From assembly GCF_010091925.1 (NCBI RefSeq), contig NZ_WVID01000001.1:310001-374000 (forward strand): a stretch of DNA of 64,000 nucleotides, given 5' to 3'. Position 1 is the stretch's first letter; every line of letters starts with the position of its first letter. Below, piece by piece: positions 9,450 through 21,148 of this stretch. Origin of the DNA: Nostoc sp. B(2019) (GTDB taxonomy: Bacteria > Cyanobacteriota > Cyanobacteriia > Cyanobacteriales > Nostocaceae). The translations under genes and the position numbers were made by a program. The notes under the pieces were generated by a model. It did no database searches. It had not been told where the DNA came from and was given only the letters and a program-made list of their open reading frames with translations.

Positions 9450-10604
9450 TTAAAAAATATTTTTTAACAACCTCTCCACCCCTTGCCAAATTGAAGATGA
9501 TTTGTTTTCACGTACACCATCTCTACTCAAATATGACAAATTTGGAAATGACGCAGACTTAGTATAGGGGCCATTTCGTAAAACTTTAGCCAGGGTATTG
9601 TTATTCTCTCGCAAACCTTCGTAAAAAAAGAATATTTCCCCTTGAATACCAAGTTGGCGGTTGTATTCAATTGTCTGCACTAGATATTCTGGACTAATAC
9701 AATAACTGCCAAGCTTCATCAATATTCCCGGTGCTAACTTCCGCAACGTCGCATCTGTAAACTGCTGGTTTACTAGTTTATCAGCGATCGCCTGATAACT
9801 CCTAAAGTCCCTACGGTAAATCTGCGGGTGGATAATATCGACTAATCCCCGCTTCAGCCATGTGGGTGAATCTTGCAGATATTCTTTGAATGCCCAATCA
9901 TAAATATTAGGAGCCATTGATACCAGCAAGTTAGGATTAACTGCTTTCACCTCCTGGTATAGACGCGCCAAGAAGTCAGTGAGAATGTTTGCACGCCACT
10001 GTAACCATTGCCAATCTTTGGGGTTTTGTGGCGGATTGTGATAAAATTGCTGGCGATAACGTGTGATAGTTACCTGATCATAGCCACCTTCACAGGGTAA
10101 TGCAGGGAAGCGATCGTCACCTTGGATACCATCAATATCGTAATTTTTCACAACTTCTAATACCAAGTTCAACAGGAATTCCTGGACTTGGGGGTCGAGG
10201 GCATTCAACCACTCAAAACCGTTTTTCTTTAATAAGTTGCCTTTGCAGTCACGGGCAGCCCACTCCGGCTTTCTCTGCAAAAGTATGCCACCATTCAAAT
10301 TATATGAACTCGCAAAGCCGTATTCAAACCAAGGGATAACTTTCAATCCAACTCGCCGCGCCTCTAGTACCACTTCTTCTAACGGGTCACGACCTATGCA
10401 CAGAGGGTCAATTTCCACCCCAAAAGTCTGCTGCATTGTTTGGCTAGGATACAGGGTTACTGCCTTGTTCCAAACAACGGGAAAAACTGCATTAAAGCCT
10501 GTCTCAGCAAGAAAGTCCATCGCCTCGGCAATGCGTTGCTTTGACCTGAGAACTTTACTATCGGTAGTGGTAAGCCAGACACCGCGTATTTCTGCCATAG
10601 CCAA
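9450..10604 (-). CDS. Glycoside hydrolase family 10-like protein (GHL10, COG1649)
   Basis: 384 residues. The N-terminus EIRGVWLTTTDSKVL followed by AMDFLAETGFNAVFPVVWN is the hallmark of the GHL10/COG1649 TIM-barrel family. The central barrel shows the IPWFEYGF strand, the WLNALDPQVQEFLLNLVLEV segment, the DIDGIQGDDRFP active-site strand (near residue 165) and IHPQIYRRDF. These proteins are putative glycosidases, possibly acting on peptidoglycan or surface glycans, but few have been tested. There is no signal peptide, so it may act in the cytoplasm. Met1 or Met3 could be the start. The DUF2358 gene follows 12 bp downstream. Confidence 0.85.
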   Translation of the reverse strand: MAMAEIRGVWLTTTDSKVLRSKQRIAEAMDFLAETGFNAVFPVVWNKAVTLYPSQTMQQTFGVEIDPLCIGRDPLEEVVLEARRVGLKVIPWFEYGFASSYNLNGGILLQRKPEWAARDCKGNLLKKNGFEWLNALDPQVQEFLLNLVLEVVKNYDIDGIQGDDRFPALPCEGGYDQVTITRYRQQFYHNPPQNPKDWQWLQWRANILTDFLARLYQEVKAVNPNLLVSMAPNIYDWAFKEYLQDSPTWLKRGLVDIIHPQIYRRDFRSYQAIADKLVNQQFTDATLRKLAPGILMKLGSYCISPEYLVQTIEYNRQLGIQGEIFFFYEGLRENNNTLAKVLRNGPYTKSASFPNLSYLSRDGVRENKSSSIWQGVERLLKNIF

Positions 10605-10661
10605 GCATAACTAAAAACAATGCGTAGATGCGTAGCAACTTGTTGTGAGAAATCGTTATTT

Positions 10662-11477
10662 TCAACCCGTGACCAGCTGACTATACCGCGCTTGAATTAG
10701 CAGATAAATCCCGTAGGCAACTAAACCAAACGCTACAATGCCCAAAAGCCATGAACCGTAAGGTTGTTGTGCCAAAGTCTGTAACGCCTCAGCCAAACCT
10801 CCAGCAGCACTAGCATCAAATTGTCTTGCAGCTTGAATCAGAAACCAGCCAATAATGCAAAACACAACACCCCTTGCCAGCAAACCAAATCTGCAAATAC
10901 CCATCACCCACTTGCGTTCTGTCTCGCTTAACTCGGTTAAATTGAGTTCTCTGCGAAACTTAGCAGCAAAGGCTTTATAAAATTGATAGAAACCCATACC
11001 AATTATAAATGCCCCAACAGTTCCCACCAACCATTGACCAAAGGGTTGAGAAAGTAAGCGAGCCGTCCAATCGTCGGTAGAATTACTATTACTATTACCG
11101 CCTGAACCTTGGACAAGTTGCACAGCACTAAACGCTAAACCAGCGTATATCAAACCATTGATTGCATAACCAATTCGCTGTGCCAATCCTTTAGCGTCTG
11201 TACCTTTATTTTCTGGGTCTTTTATTGCTTGCACAAATCGCCAAAGCACGTATCCAATTAAGCCAATTGCGATCAGAGTCAGCAATAATTTACCAAATGG
11301 TTGGGTTAAAAGTGTTTGTAGAGCACCTCTTGTGTCGGTCGTTTTACCACCTGTGCCAAAAGCTGCCTGTGCTGCTAATAATCCCACAATACCATAAACT
11401 ACTCCCTTGGAAGCATAACCGAGTCGTGCCAGTCGCTCAACCCAGACTGAAGGGTAGTGTGTCAGCTGTTTTGTCAT
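10662..11477 (-). CDS. DUF1206 membrane protein
   Basis: 271 residues built from three repeats of about 80 residues, each with two membrane helices. Each repeat starts with a related motif: LARLGYASKGVVYGIVGLLA, then IGYAINGLIYAGLAFSAVQL, then FGLLARGVVFCIIGWFLIQA. Each also has a linking QPFGxWLxxxVxxG motif (QPFGKLLLTLIAIGLIGY, QPFGQWLVGTVGAFIIGM, QPYGSWLLGIVAFGLVAY). This is the DUF1206 triple repeat; function is unknown. It is a single gene transcribed away from the hydrolase at 11677. The ATG at 11477 begins MTKQLTHYPSVWVERLA, the usual N-terminus. Confidence 0.88.
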   Translation of the reverse strand: MTKQLTHYPSVWVERLARLGYASKGVVYGIVGLLAAQAAFGTGGKTTDTRGALQTLLTQPFGKLLLTLIAIGLIGYVLWRFVQAIKDPENKGTDAKGLAQRIGYAINGLIYAGLAFSAVQLVQGSGGNSNSNSTDDWTARLLSQPFGQWLVGTVGAFIIGMGFYQFYKAFAAKFRRELNLTELSETERKWVMGICRFGLLARGVVFCIIGWFLIQAARQFDASAAGGLAEALQTLAQQPYGSWLLGIVAFGLVAYGIYLLIQARYSQLVTG

Positions 11478-11676
11478 GGTAGTTGGATGGAGTCATGATA
11501 TTGTTTTTAGCAATATTTATCTAAAATCTACATCTATCTAAGGGAGAGTTATGCAGATACTTGAATTACCGTCATAATGCTTTCTATTAATAGATGTTAT
11601 GGCATTCAAAAAGACACAATAATAAAAACGTCTATTGTATGCTTTGATAGTTTTTTCTACAGATGGAGTAGCATTA

Positions 11677-12543
11677 ATGGTGTTTGTAAAAGAACATTCT
11701 TGGAAACACGAATATATAACTACCAATGGGGTGAAACTACATTATGTCACCCAAGGTGAAGGGCCTTTGATGCTGATGTTGCATGGTTTTCCTGAGTTTT
11801 GGTACTCATGGCGGCATCAAATATCAGAATTTGCTAAAGATTTTAAAGTCGTCGCTCTTGACTTACGTGGTTACAACGATAGTGATAAGCCAAAAGAGCA
11901 ATCAGCTTATGTAATGGATGAATTTGTTAAAGATATTGAGGGAGTAATTAGAGGATTAGGATACCAAAATTGCATTTTAGTTGGGCATGATTGGGGTGGT
12001 GCGATCGCTTGGAATTTTGCTTACGATTACCCAAGTATGGTAGAACGATTAATTATACTCAATCTGCCTCATCCGGCTAAATTTGCCCAAGGTTTACGCA
12101 CCCCTCAACAGTTGCTACGTAGCTTCTACATTTTCTTATTTCAACTACCGTTGCTACCGGAATTATTCCTACAATCTTCAGACTACCAAGCAGTTGAAAC
12201 AGCTTTTAAAGGGATGGCAGTTAACAAACATGCTTTCACCCAAGCGGATATTGACGCTTATAAAAATGCTGCTGCCAAACGCGGGGCCCTCACAGCAATG
12301 TTGAACTATTACCGCAACATTTTTCAACAGAGAATATCCAATGAAAATTGGCGCGTTTTGGAAGTACCAACGTTGATGATTTGGGGTGAAAAGGATACCG
12401 CACTTGGTAAGGAACTAACTTACGGCACTGAAGCATACGTCAAGGACTTTCAAATTAAGTATTTACCCAATTGTAGTCATTGGGTGCAACAAGAACAGCC
12501 TGAGTTGGTCAATCAGTATATGCGAGAATTTCTGACGACTTAG
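11677..12543 (+). CDS. Alpha/beta hydrolase, epoxide hydrolase/dehalogenase type
   Basis: 288 residues from the ATG at 11677, which has a GGAG nine bases upstream; a longer frame to 11635 lacks a ribosome site. The protein has the oxyanion-hole motif HGFPEFWYSWRHQ and nucleophile elbow VGHDWGG with Asp as nucleophile. That Asp points to the epoxide hydrolase or haloalkane/haloacetate dehalogenase branch rather than serine esterases. The late acid lies in IWGEKDTALG and the base His in NCSHWVQQEQPE. The cap domain between about residues 130 and 210 contains lid tyrosines. The true substrate cannot be read from sequence. It is a monocistronic soluble enzyme. Confidence 0.88.
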   Translation: MVFVKEHSWKHEYITTNGVKLHYVTQGEGPLMLMLHGFPEFWYSWRHQISEFAKDFKVVALDLRGYNDSDKPKEQSAYVMDEFVKDIEGVIRGLGYQNCILVGHDWGGAIAWNFAYDYPSMVERLIILNLPHPAKFAQGLRTPQQLLRSFYIFLFQLPLLPELFLQSSDYQAVETAFKGMAVNKHAFTQADIDAYKNAAAKRGALTAMLNYYRNIFQQRISNENWRVLEVPTLMIWGEKDTALGKELTYGTEAYVKDFQIKYLPNCSHWVQQEQPELVNQYMREFLTT

Positions 12544-12855
12544 CTATTTGTGGTTGCTGTTATACAAAATGGGTAATTGGTGAGGTAAAAATACTCATTA
12601 GCCCTAGGTAAATCAAGCTGAGTGGTGCAAGCTATAAAAAAGATTTAACAGTGATTTAATAGTGGCTGTTTTCCATGCTTTATCGCTGATAAATAACCCA
12701 AAAACAGAATTAATACTTTTTTTGGCATCTCAAATATAGCTGTCACATATCATAATAAGCCTGCGAGGTCAATCTGTGTCCCCAAGGAATTTAGTGAGAT
12801 AATAGGGCTGTGAGGTAAAGAACGGACGCAACTTGACAATCAAGGGGGAAATATT
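12544..12855. other. Intergenic region with promoter of the pentapeptide gene
   Basis: No gene. A GATAAT box at 12798-12803 and the strong ribosome site AAGGGGGAAAT just before the ATG at 12856 suggest the promoter and leader of the pentapeptide-repeat gene. Confidence 0.45.
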
Positions 12856-13311
12856 ATGAAACTCCAGCTATTAGCACCTCTAGCCTTAGCAACTCCCCTA
12901 TTTTTCGCTAGCGCAGTTAGAGCTGAAAATCCGCAGGACTTACAAAAGCTGTTTTCAACTAGGGAATGTATCCAGTGCAATCTATCAGGGGTTAACCTCA
13001 GTGGCGCTCATTTAATTGGTGTTGACTTGCGAGGAGCAAATCTTCAAGGAGCAAACCTTGCAGACGCAAATCTCGAAGGTGCTGACTTGACTGGTGCTAA
13101 CTTGGCTGGCGCTAACTTAACATCAGCTCATGTAACCAATGTGAACTTGAAGCAAGCCAATCTCAACGGGGTAAATTTTACTCGCGCTAAGATTTATGAT
13201 TCCAATGTGTATCAAGCATCAATGGAAAATCTTAATATCACTGATGCTGAAATATATAACACTGGAATCGGTATTGGTGGTGAAGATGCACAGATTCCAG
13301 ATTGGGACTAG
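12856..13311 (+). CDS. Secreted pentapeptide-repeat protein
   Basis: 151 residues. Residues 1-23 are a signal peptide (KLQLLAPLALATPLFFASAVRA, cut before ENPQ), so the product should reach the periplasm or thylakoid lumen. Residues about 38-120 are tandem A(D/N)LxX pentapeptides (GANLQGANLADANLEGADL), which fold as a right-handed quadrilateral beta-helix. A CIQC pair just before the repeats could form a disulfide. The C-terminal GGEDAQIPDWD tail is acidic. Cyanobacteria carry many such proteins, mostly of unknown role. A strong GGGGG ribosome site lies 7-8 bases before the ATG. The gene is alone and ends in a hairpin terminator at 13438-13485. Confidence 0.9.
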   Translation: MKLQLLAPLALATPLFFASAVRAENPQDLQKLFSTRECIQCNLSGVNLSGAHLIGVDLRGANLQGANLADANLEGADLTGANLAGANLTSAHVTNVNLKQANLNGVNFTRAKIYDSNVYQASMENLNITDAEIYNTGIGIGGEDAQIPDWD

Positions 13312-13674
13312 GCTCATCTAAGTAGGCAGGTTAGAATAACTAAAACATGGGTTTTTGCAGGTTTTAAATCAGATAAACTGGTTGTTTCTGAGCATTATCC
13401 TAGGCCTCTCCTACAAAAACATTAAAATAAATCAAACCCCTCTGCTTTGTACTTGCTTCATATAATTAAGGTAGAGGGATTTTTTATTGGGGTTGAATTT
13501 AAATTATTTTTCTTAATTTAACTGTATTGCAATATATTCTGAAAAACTTTGCCATATCTAGTTTTTAGACTTTTAATTAAAGAGCTTGACTTTATAAATA
13601 ACTAAAAACGTGGATATTATATTTAAGATTATTCTTAGTAGTCTGCCAAAGTTATTTTGACAGACTAAAAGCAT
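13312..13674. other. Convergent intergenic region
   Basis: Between the pentapeptide gene and a convergent small gene. It holds the terminator at 13438-13485; the rest is AT-rich with no visible gene. Confidence 0.5.
13438..13485 (+). terminator. Putative terminator of the pentapeptide-repeat gene
   Basis: CCCTCT pairs with AGAGGG (13473-13478) and is followed by a run of six T. The loop is long, about 29 bases. Confidence 0.45.
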
Positions 13675-14067
13675 TTAGCGAACTTTGTTAGAGATATTTT
13701 TGCCTGCTTGTGCTGCACTATCCCCTACATCGCTAGCAGTTTCTTGAGCACCCTCTACGTACCCTGACCCAAATTCTTTAAAGGCCTCTGCTGACTCTTG
13801 TCCGATCTTTTGAAGACGTTCACCAGGAGAGCCTTCTGTTTCACGAGCTTCTTTATTCCATTGCCCTACTGTTTTTGGTCTTTGGGCATCATTTTGCTCT
13901 ACTTGTTCGCGAACTCTCTCTTTTAAGGATGTGTTATCACGCCCAGGAGCAGCATTCGTTGTCAGCAGTAAAAAACCAACTAAGACAACAGCCAAAAAAC
14001 GTTTTACCTGAAGTCCCTTCAGCAAGGAACTAATATAAGTAGTTGTCCTAGAAATCAAATTTGTCAT
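13675..14067 (-). CDS. Small exported or membrane-anchored hypothetical protein
   Basis: 130 residues, family not recognised. Residues 20-42 (VKRFLAVVLVGFLLLTTNAAP) form a signal peptide or membrane anchor after a basic N-terminus. The remainder is hydrophilic and low-complexity, rich in E, A, G, S and Q, with ERLQKIGQESAEAFKEFGSG followed by an amphipathic tail (ETASDVGDSAAQAGKNISNK). The tail resembles LEA- or CsbD-like stress proteins in composition only. A periplasmic or lumenal stress-related role is a guess. It is a single gene on the minus strand, upstream of nothing obvious. Confidence 0.65.
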   Translation of the reverse strand: MTNLISRTTTYISSLLKGLQVKRFLAVVLVGFLLLTTNAAPGRDNTSLKERVREQVEQNDAQRPKTVGQWNKEARETEGSPGERLQKIGQESAEAFKEFGSGYVEGAQETASDVGDSAAQAGKNISNKVR

Positions 14068-14529
14068 GCAGATACTCCATTAGTTGATTGTTGATGCTTT
14101 TCTCCATTTTGGCGGAGATAATTGGCTTACTCCAAATTCATCTGCTGCTATGAGAAGCCAAATTTAGCTTCTGGCTGCAATTAATCGAGCGAATGGAGCT
14201 ATAGTCAGTAGTAAAATCTAGTGAGATTTTACCTATCTTTCAGCCAATTAGCTATTTTGAACATAAATAAACCTTAACTATAAAAAGGTCATTATTCTTC
14301 TAGCAAAAGGTATATCTGAATTATGAAAAAGAAAGACGTTACTATACCTATAAAACTCGAAAATTTCAGCTAAATAGTAGATGTGAAGCTATTCCCAAAG
14401 TGCGATTGTCATAGCCTTTATTTACCGACTTTTCAATATTCCGCTGGCTACAAAAAAATGAGGGTATAGACAAGTTGTTAAGTTGCTGTACCCTCATGTA
14501 TATATGCTATGTTTTAATAGCGGATAATT
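14068..14529. other. Intergenic region upstream of the small exported protein
   Basis: Contains the metK terminator at 14452-14497 and the promoter region of the small gene that starts at 14067. No gene is visible. Confidence 0.5.
14452..14497 (-). terminator. Rho-independent terminator of metK
   Basis: Read on the minus strand, ATGAGGGTA pairs perfectly with TACCCTCAT across 22 bases, and the hairpin is followed by a run of seven T. It lies 32 bp after the metK stop. Confidence 0.8.
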
Positions 14530-15804
14530 TTAAGTGAGTGCTTGAGCGATCGCTACTGAAAATGACTCATTTACCGCTTTTTTCAACAATTCTGCCTTAT
14601 CGGTGCGTTCCCAAGGCAAGTCTAAATCCGTCCGCCCAAAATGACCGTAAGCCGCGATGTCCTGATAAAAACGTCCGCCTCGTTCATTTGGTACGTTGCG
14701 TAAATTGAAGGTATGGATAATCCCCGCCGGTCGCAGTTCAAAGTTCTGCTTAACTAATTCCAGCAAGGTTTCATCATCTACTTTGCCAGTACCAAAGGTT
14801 TCCAGTAAAATGCTCATCGGTCGCGCTACACCAATGGCATAACTTAGCTGGACTTCACATTTATCTGCTAACCCAGCGGCGACAACATTTTTCGCCACAT
14901 AGCGAGCAGCATAGGCAGCAGAACGGTCTACCTTGGTGGGGTCTTTGCCAGAAAAAGCGCCGCCGCCATGACGTGAATAACCACCGTAGGTATCAACAAT
15001 TATTTTCCGTCCTGTCAGACCAGAATCTCCCTGGGGGCCACCAACGACAAATTTGCCTGTGGGGTTGACTAAAAAATGTGTCTCCTGACTCGGCTTAATT
15101 TCAATGTCACCAAAAACAGGTTCGACCACCGCCGACCAAAGGTCTTGTTTAATCTTGGCTTGCACCGCCGCCTCATCCTTTATTTCCCCAATACTTGCTG
15201 TATGCTGGGTGGAGATTAGGATAGTATCAATACCTACTGGGCGTCCGTCTTCATAGACCACTGTTACTTGTGTTTTGCCATCGGGGCGCAAGTATGGCAA
15301 TTCACCTGTTTTGCGGACTGCTGCTAGTCGGCGAGCAATGCGGTGGGCGAGACAGATGGGCAAGGGCATCAGTTCTGGGGTTTCGTTGCTGGCAAAGCCG
15401 AACATTATCCCTTGGTCGCCTGCACCAATTTTATCGAATAGTTCATCACTATCCTGCTCGCGGGTTTCTTGAGCGGTGTTCACACCTTGAGCAATATCAG
15501 GTGATTGTTCGTCTAAAGCTACTAAAACGCTAGTGCTATTGGCAGAAAAGCCATTATCGGCATCGGTATAGCCAATCTCAGCAATCTTCTTGCGGGCGAG
15601 ATTGACGTAATTCACATTTGCTTTGGTGGTAATTTCACCTGTAATTAGCACCAAGCCAGTATTAACTACTACTTCAGCCGCAACACGGCTGCTGGGGTCT
15701 TGTGTTAGTAAGGCATCGAGAATAGTATCAGAAATCTGATCGCAGATTTTATCTGGATGACCTTCGGTGACTGATTCAGAGGTAAATAGATATCGACGAG
15801 ACAA
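14530..15804 (-). CDS. metK: S-adenosylmethionine synthetase
   Basis: Makes S-adenosylmethionine from methionine and ATP. The 424-residue protein shows [18 protein letters not shown], the ATP-binding [12 protein letters not shown], and the phosphate-binding [19 protein letters not shown] (C-terminal third). All three MetK domains are complete. The start is chosen at the TTG at 15804 ([10 protein letters not shown]...): AGGAGG at 15813-15818 is 8 bases upstream. A second in-frame TTG at 15808-15810 lies only 2 bases from the ribosome site, too close to use. Monocistronic, with a clear terminator. prk lies 260 bp upstream on the same strand and has its own terminator. Confidence 0.97.
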   Translation of the reverse strand: MSRRYLFTSESVTEGHPDKICDQISDTILDALLTQDPSSRVAAEVVVNTGLVLITGEITTKANVNYVNLARKKIAEIGYTDADNGFSANSTSVLVALDEQSPDIAQGVNTAQETREQDSDELFDKIGAGDQGIMFGFASNETPELMPLPICLAHRIARRLAAVRKTGELPYLRPDGKTQVTVVYEDGRPVGIDTILISTQHTASIGEIKDEAAVQAKIKQDLWSAVVEPVFGDIEIKPSQETHFLVNPTGKFVVGGPQGDSGLTGRKIIVDTYGGYSRHGGGAFSGKDPTKVDRSAAYAARYVAKNVVAAGLADKCEVQLSYAIGVARPMSILLETFGTGKVDDETLLELVKQNFELRPAGIIHTFNLRNVPNERGGRFYQDIAAYGHFGRTDLDLPWERTDKAELLKKAVNESFSVAIAQALT

Positions 15805-16007
15805 GGGCAATTCCTCCTCTAAGAGTTTTTTCGCTGACTAAATGTGGATATTTAGGTCAGTTACTTATTTATGGAATCATAACAATATTGACACATTCAG
15901 TAGTTAGTGTGTTCTTCTCCTCAGAAAAACCACTAATTATAGCTAAGTATCTGTAAAAAGGATAATATTTACAGTAATTATTTGGTGAATAAAGTGTATT
16001 TAATAAC

Positions 16008-16038
16008 AAAAAAAACGGGGATACTCAGAAGTACCCCC
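16008..16038 (-). terminator. Rho-independent terminator of prk
   Basis: On the minus strand a GGGGGTAC/GTATCCCC stem with a short loop is followed by eight T. It lies 28 bp after the prk stop. Confidence 0.8.
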
Positions 16039-16065
16039 ATAAGCTTTGACACAAACACTGCTGCT

Positions 16066-17070
16066 TTAAACCTGAACTGCTAACTTTGCTTCCTTAGCTG
16101 TTAACCGCTCATAAGCCGCACGCATTTTCAAACCTGTAAGCACTTGGAACAAACCAGTACCATTATTGGAACCTGGATACTCGCGGTGTTGGAGTAACAA
16201 GTGAGTCATCTCACCTTGGTATTTGGTAGATGTGTTGCTGAGATGGGTTTCGATATAAATTACTTCTTCTAGATTGTCAAATTGACCATCCACCTCTAAT
16301 ACTGAGACGTAGCGGCCGTAGTAGACATCTGAACCATAGTATACTTGCATACCAGGGTAAGAACAGGTCAGCTTGCGTCCGCAGGGAGTCCAATTAATTG
16401 TTGAGCCTTCATCAAAGAGGTAGGTTGGCTCAAAGCCTTCCTTACCTTCCCGCTGGAGCATACGTACCCGTAGGACTCGGCGTTCCGTGTCATTTTTGAT
16501 CAAGTTTGTAGGTAATACCTGGAGAACCACATCAGCAAATTCTCTTTGTGGTTCAATGAACTTGTCAAAGTCAGGTTTACGTGAATTGATTTGGGCTAAG
16601 ACATCTTCGTAGCGATGACCGCGTTCAGCCATATCTCGCTGGATTTTCCAGGCAATTTTGACTTCATCGCTGATATCAAAATAAACGCTGAAATCAATTA
16701 GCGATCGCACCCGCTCATCATATAAAGGATGTAGCCCTTCAATGACTAAAATATGATTCGGCTCCACCCGCTCTGGCGGATCAATCAAGCCGGTTTCGTG
16801 GTTGTAAATCGGCTTATCAATCGCTTGACCATTCTTGAGCGCTTTAATTTGCTCATACATTAAGTCAAAATTGTTCGCCCTGGGGTCGAGTGCAGTTATT
16901 CCTGTTTCTTTGCGCTGTTTGCGATCAAGAGAATGATAGTCATCCAAGCAGATGACCGTCATTAAATCTTCACCAAATAAGTCTATCAAACGACGCAAAA
17001 ACGTAGATTTACCACACCCAGAGTCTCCTGCTACTCCAATCAGTACCACGCGTTCCGGCTTACTTGTCAT
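16066..17070 (-). CDS. prk: Phosphoribulokinase
   Basis: Calvin-cycle enzyme that phosphorylates ribulose 5-phosphate to ribulose 1,5-bisphosphate. The 334-residue protein has the P-loop GVAGDSGCGKSTFLRR near residue 13. A cysteine sits inside the loop and another in VICLDDYHSLDR (near residue 41); this pair is the known thioredoxin/CP12 redox switch of plant-type Prk. Further family motifs are NFDLMYEQIKALKNG and VIEGLHPLYDERVR. Length and order are normal for cyanobacteria. Divergent from petH across about 1 kb; clear terminator downstream. Confidence 0.97.
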   Translation of the reverse strand: MTSKPERVVLIGVAGDSGCGKSTFLRRLIDLFGEDLMTVICLDDYHSLDRKQRKETGITALDPRANNFDLMYEQIKALKNGQAIDKPIYNHETGLIDPPERVEPNHILVIEGLHPLYDERVRSLIDFSVYFDISDEVKIAWKIQRDMAERGHRYEDVLAQINSRKPDFDKFIEPQREFADVVLQVLPTNLIKNDTERRVLRVRMLQREGKEGFEPTYLFDEGSTINWTPCGRKLTCSYPGMQVYYGSDVYYGRYVSVLEVDGQFDNLEEVIYIETHLSNTSTKYQGEMTHLLLQHREYPGSNNGTGLFQVLTGLKMRAAYERLTAKEAKLAVQV

Positions 17071-19447
<2,377 letters not shown>

Positions 19448-19449
<2 letters not shown>

Positions 19450-19665
19450 GTGCTGAGTAAAGAAGTGCTGAGTTCTGAGTTATGAAGTAGAAACTTACTG
19501 AGTGCTGAGTTTTCAGTTCTAAGTTATGAGTGAGTAGGGTAGGCAATGCCTACCCTACAATTGTTTTGTTATGAATATTGTAAATAGCTGAGGAAAGAGT
19601 TCTCAGTTTTGAAGGCTAAAGTACTAACTACTTCTTACTACTCAGCACTTCTTTACTCAGCACTT
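19448..19665. repeat. Pair of perfect 25-bp inverted repeats between petH and hom
   Basis: The 25 bases at 19448-19472, starting AAGTGCTGAGTAAAGAAGTG, are the exact reverse complement of 19641-19665, starting CTCAGCACTTCTTTACTCAG. The first arm overlaps the petH stop codon. Further degenerate AGTGCTGAGTT units lie between, together with a separate hairpin at 19534-19558. Confidence 0.85.
19534..19558 (+). terminator. GTAGGGTAGGC hairpin, likely petH terminator
   Basis: Perfect 11-bp stem GTAGGGTAGGC/GCCTACCCTAC with an AAT loop, followed by AATTGTTTTGTT. It belongs to a palindrome family found five times in this window. Confidence 0.6.
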
Positions 19666-19689
19666 AAAAATCAATTGGGTACAAAATTT

Positions 19690-20976
19690 GTGGGCGTGAA
19701 GCTAGGAATACTAGGATTAGGCACTGTGGGAACGGGTACAGTGCAGTTATTGCAAGATGGGGCTGGACGTCACCCATTGTTGCAAGAAATAGAAATATAT
19801 CGGGTGGGAGTACGATCGCTCCATAAACACCGTGCGGTAGAATTACCTACAGAAGTACTAACTACAGATTTAGAATCTATTGTCAATGATCCGGCGGTAG
19901 ATATAGTTGTTGAGGTCATGGGTGGATTAGAGCCAGCGCGATCGCTGATTCTCAAAGCTTTAAATAATGGCAAACACGTAGTCACTGCTAATAAAGCTGC
20001 GATCGCCCGCTTTGGGGCGGAAATCTTCACAGCTGCCAATCAAGCCGGGGTATACGTCATGTTAGAAGCCGCTGTAGGTGGTGGTATCCCTGTGATTCAA
20101 CCCCTAAAGCAGTCTTTAAGTGTTAACCGTATTCACGCGATTACTGGCATCGTTAACGGTACGACTAACTACATCCTGACGCGGATGCAAACAGAAGGCA
20201 GCAACTTCAGCGATGTCTTGGCTGATGCCCAACAGTTGGGTTATGCGGAGGCTGATCCCACCGCCGATGTTGAGGGCTTAGACGCAGCAGATAAAATTGC
20301 CATCCTGGCATCATTAGGCTTTGATGGACGCATCAACCTGCAAGATGTCTATTGTGAAGGCATTCGGCAAGTCAGCAAAACAGATATTGCCTACGCCGAA
20401 AAATTAGGATTTGTGATTAAATTGCTGGCGATCGCTAAACGCAATACTCCCTCATCTTCCCTCTCCGTCCGAGTGCATCCCACCTTAGTCCCTAAAGCAC
20501 ACCCGTTGGCTAGCATTAACGGCGTTTATAACGCCATTCTTGTCGAAGGGGAACCCATCGGTCAAGTGATGTTTTTCGGGCCTGGTGCTGGTGCTGGTGC
20601 AACCGCCAGTGCAGTATCATCTGATATTTTAAATCTAGCTGCTGTCCTTAAAACTAAGACAGTAGATCCAAATCTCTTGCTAGCTTGTGGGCATCAAGAA
20701 TACTGTCAAATTGCGCCAATGGCAGAACTTGTAACTCGGTTTTATGCCCGTTTCCTCACAAAAGACCAACCCGGAGTTATCGGTAAATTGGGTACTTGCT
20801 TCGGTAACTATAACGTTAGCTTAGAGTCAATTGTCCAAACTGGTTTTCAGGGAGAGCTAGCAGAAATTGTAGTTGTTACCCACGATGTCCGAGAAGGAAA
20901 CTTTCGCCAAGCTTTAGCAGAAATTCAGAGTCTAGAAGCGATCGACAGTATTCCCAGCTTACTGCGTGTACTTTAA
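19690..20976 (+). CDS. hom: Homoserine dehydrogenase
   Basis: Reduces aspartate semialdehyde to homoserine on the threonine/methionine pathway. 428 residues from the GTG at 19690 (reading MGVKLGILGLGTVGTGTV). An open frame extends back to 19609, but those 27 codons lie in the intergenic repeat and are not expected to be translated. The N-terminal Rossmann motif GLGTVGTG is followed by VVEVMGGLEPA and ANKAAIA. The catalytic region has GGGIPVIQPLKQSL, GIVNGTTNYIL and YAEADPTADVEGLDAADK. The C-terminal 80 residues are an ACT domain (GVIGKLGTCFGNYNVSLESI), which usually gives threonine feedback control. Length is normal for the family. Confidence 0.95.
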   Translation: MGVKLGILGLGTVGTGTVQLLQDGAGRHPLLQEIEIYRVGVRSLHKHRAVELPTEVLTTDLESIVNDPAVDIVVEVMGGLEPARSLILKALNNGKHVVTANKAAIARFGAEIFTAANQAGVYVMLEAAVGGGIPVIQPLKQSLSVNRIHAITGIVNGTTNYILTRMQTEGSNFSDVLADAQQLGYAEADPTADVEGLDAADKIAILASLGFDGRINLQDVYCEGIRQVSKTDIAYAEKLGFVIKLLAIAKRNTPSSSLSVRVHPTLVPKAHPLASINGVYNAILVEGEPIGQVMFFGPGAGAGATASAVSSDILNLAAVLKTKTVDPNLLLACGHQEYCQIAPMAELVTRFYARFLTKDQPGVIGKLGTCFGNYNVSLESIVQTGFQGELAEIVVVTHDVREGNFRQALAEIQSLEAIDSIPSLLRVL

Positions 20977-21148
20977 ATTCGAGCAGAATTAAGAGTTTGC
21001 TACCATTGAAACTGCGATCGCATTTTAAAATTTATTTTAAAATTCCCTGTCAGCAATCGGTGAAGAAAAAAGAGGGGGGTGGTGTAAAAGAGTCATCTAT
21101 GGCTTAATTTGTTTAGACGCAAATTTTACCGCTACCAGGGTAATTACG

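Noticed and set aside
19609-19689. N-terminal extension of hom to 19609
   Set aside because: The 27 codons are read from the inverted repeat, and the GTG at 19690 starts the conserved protein.
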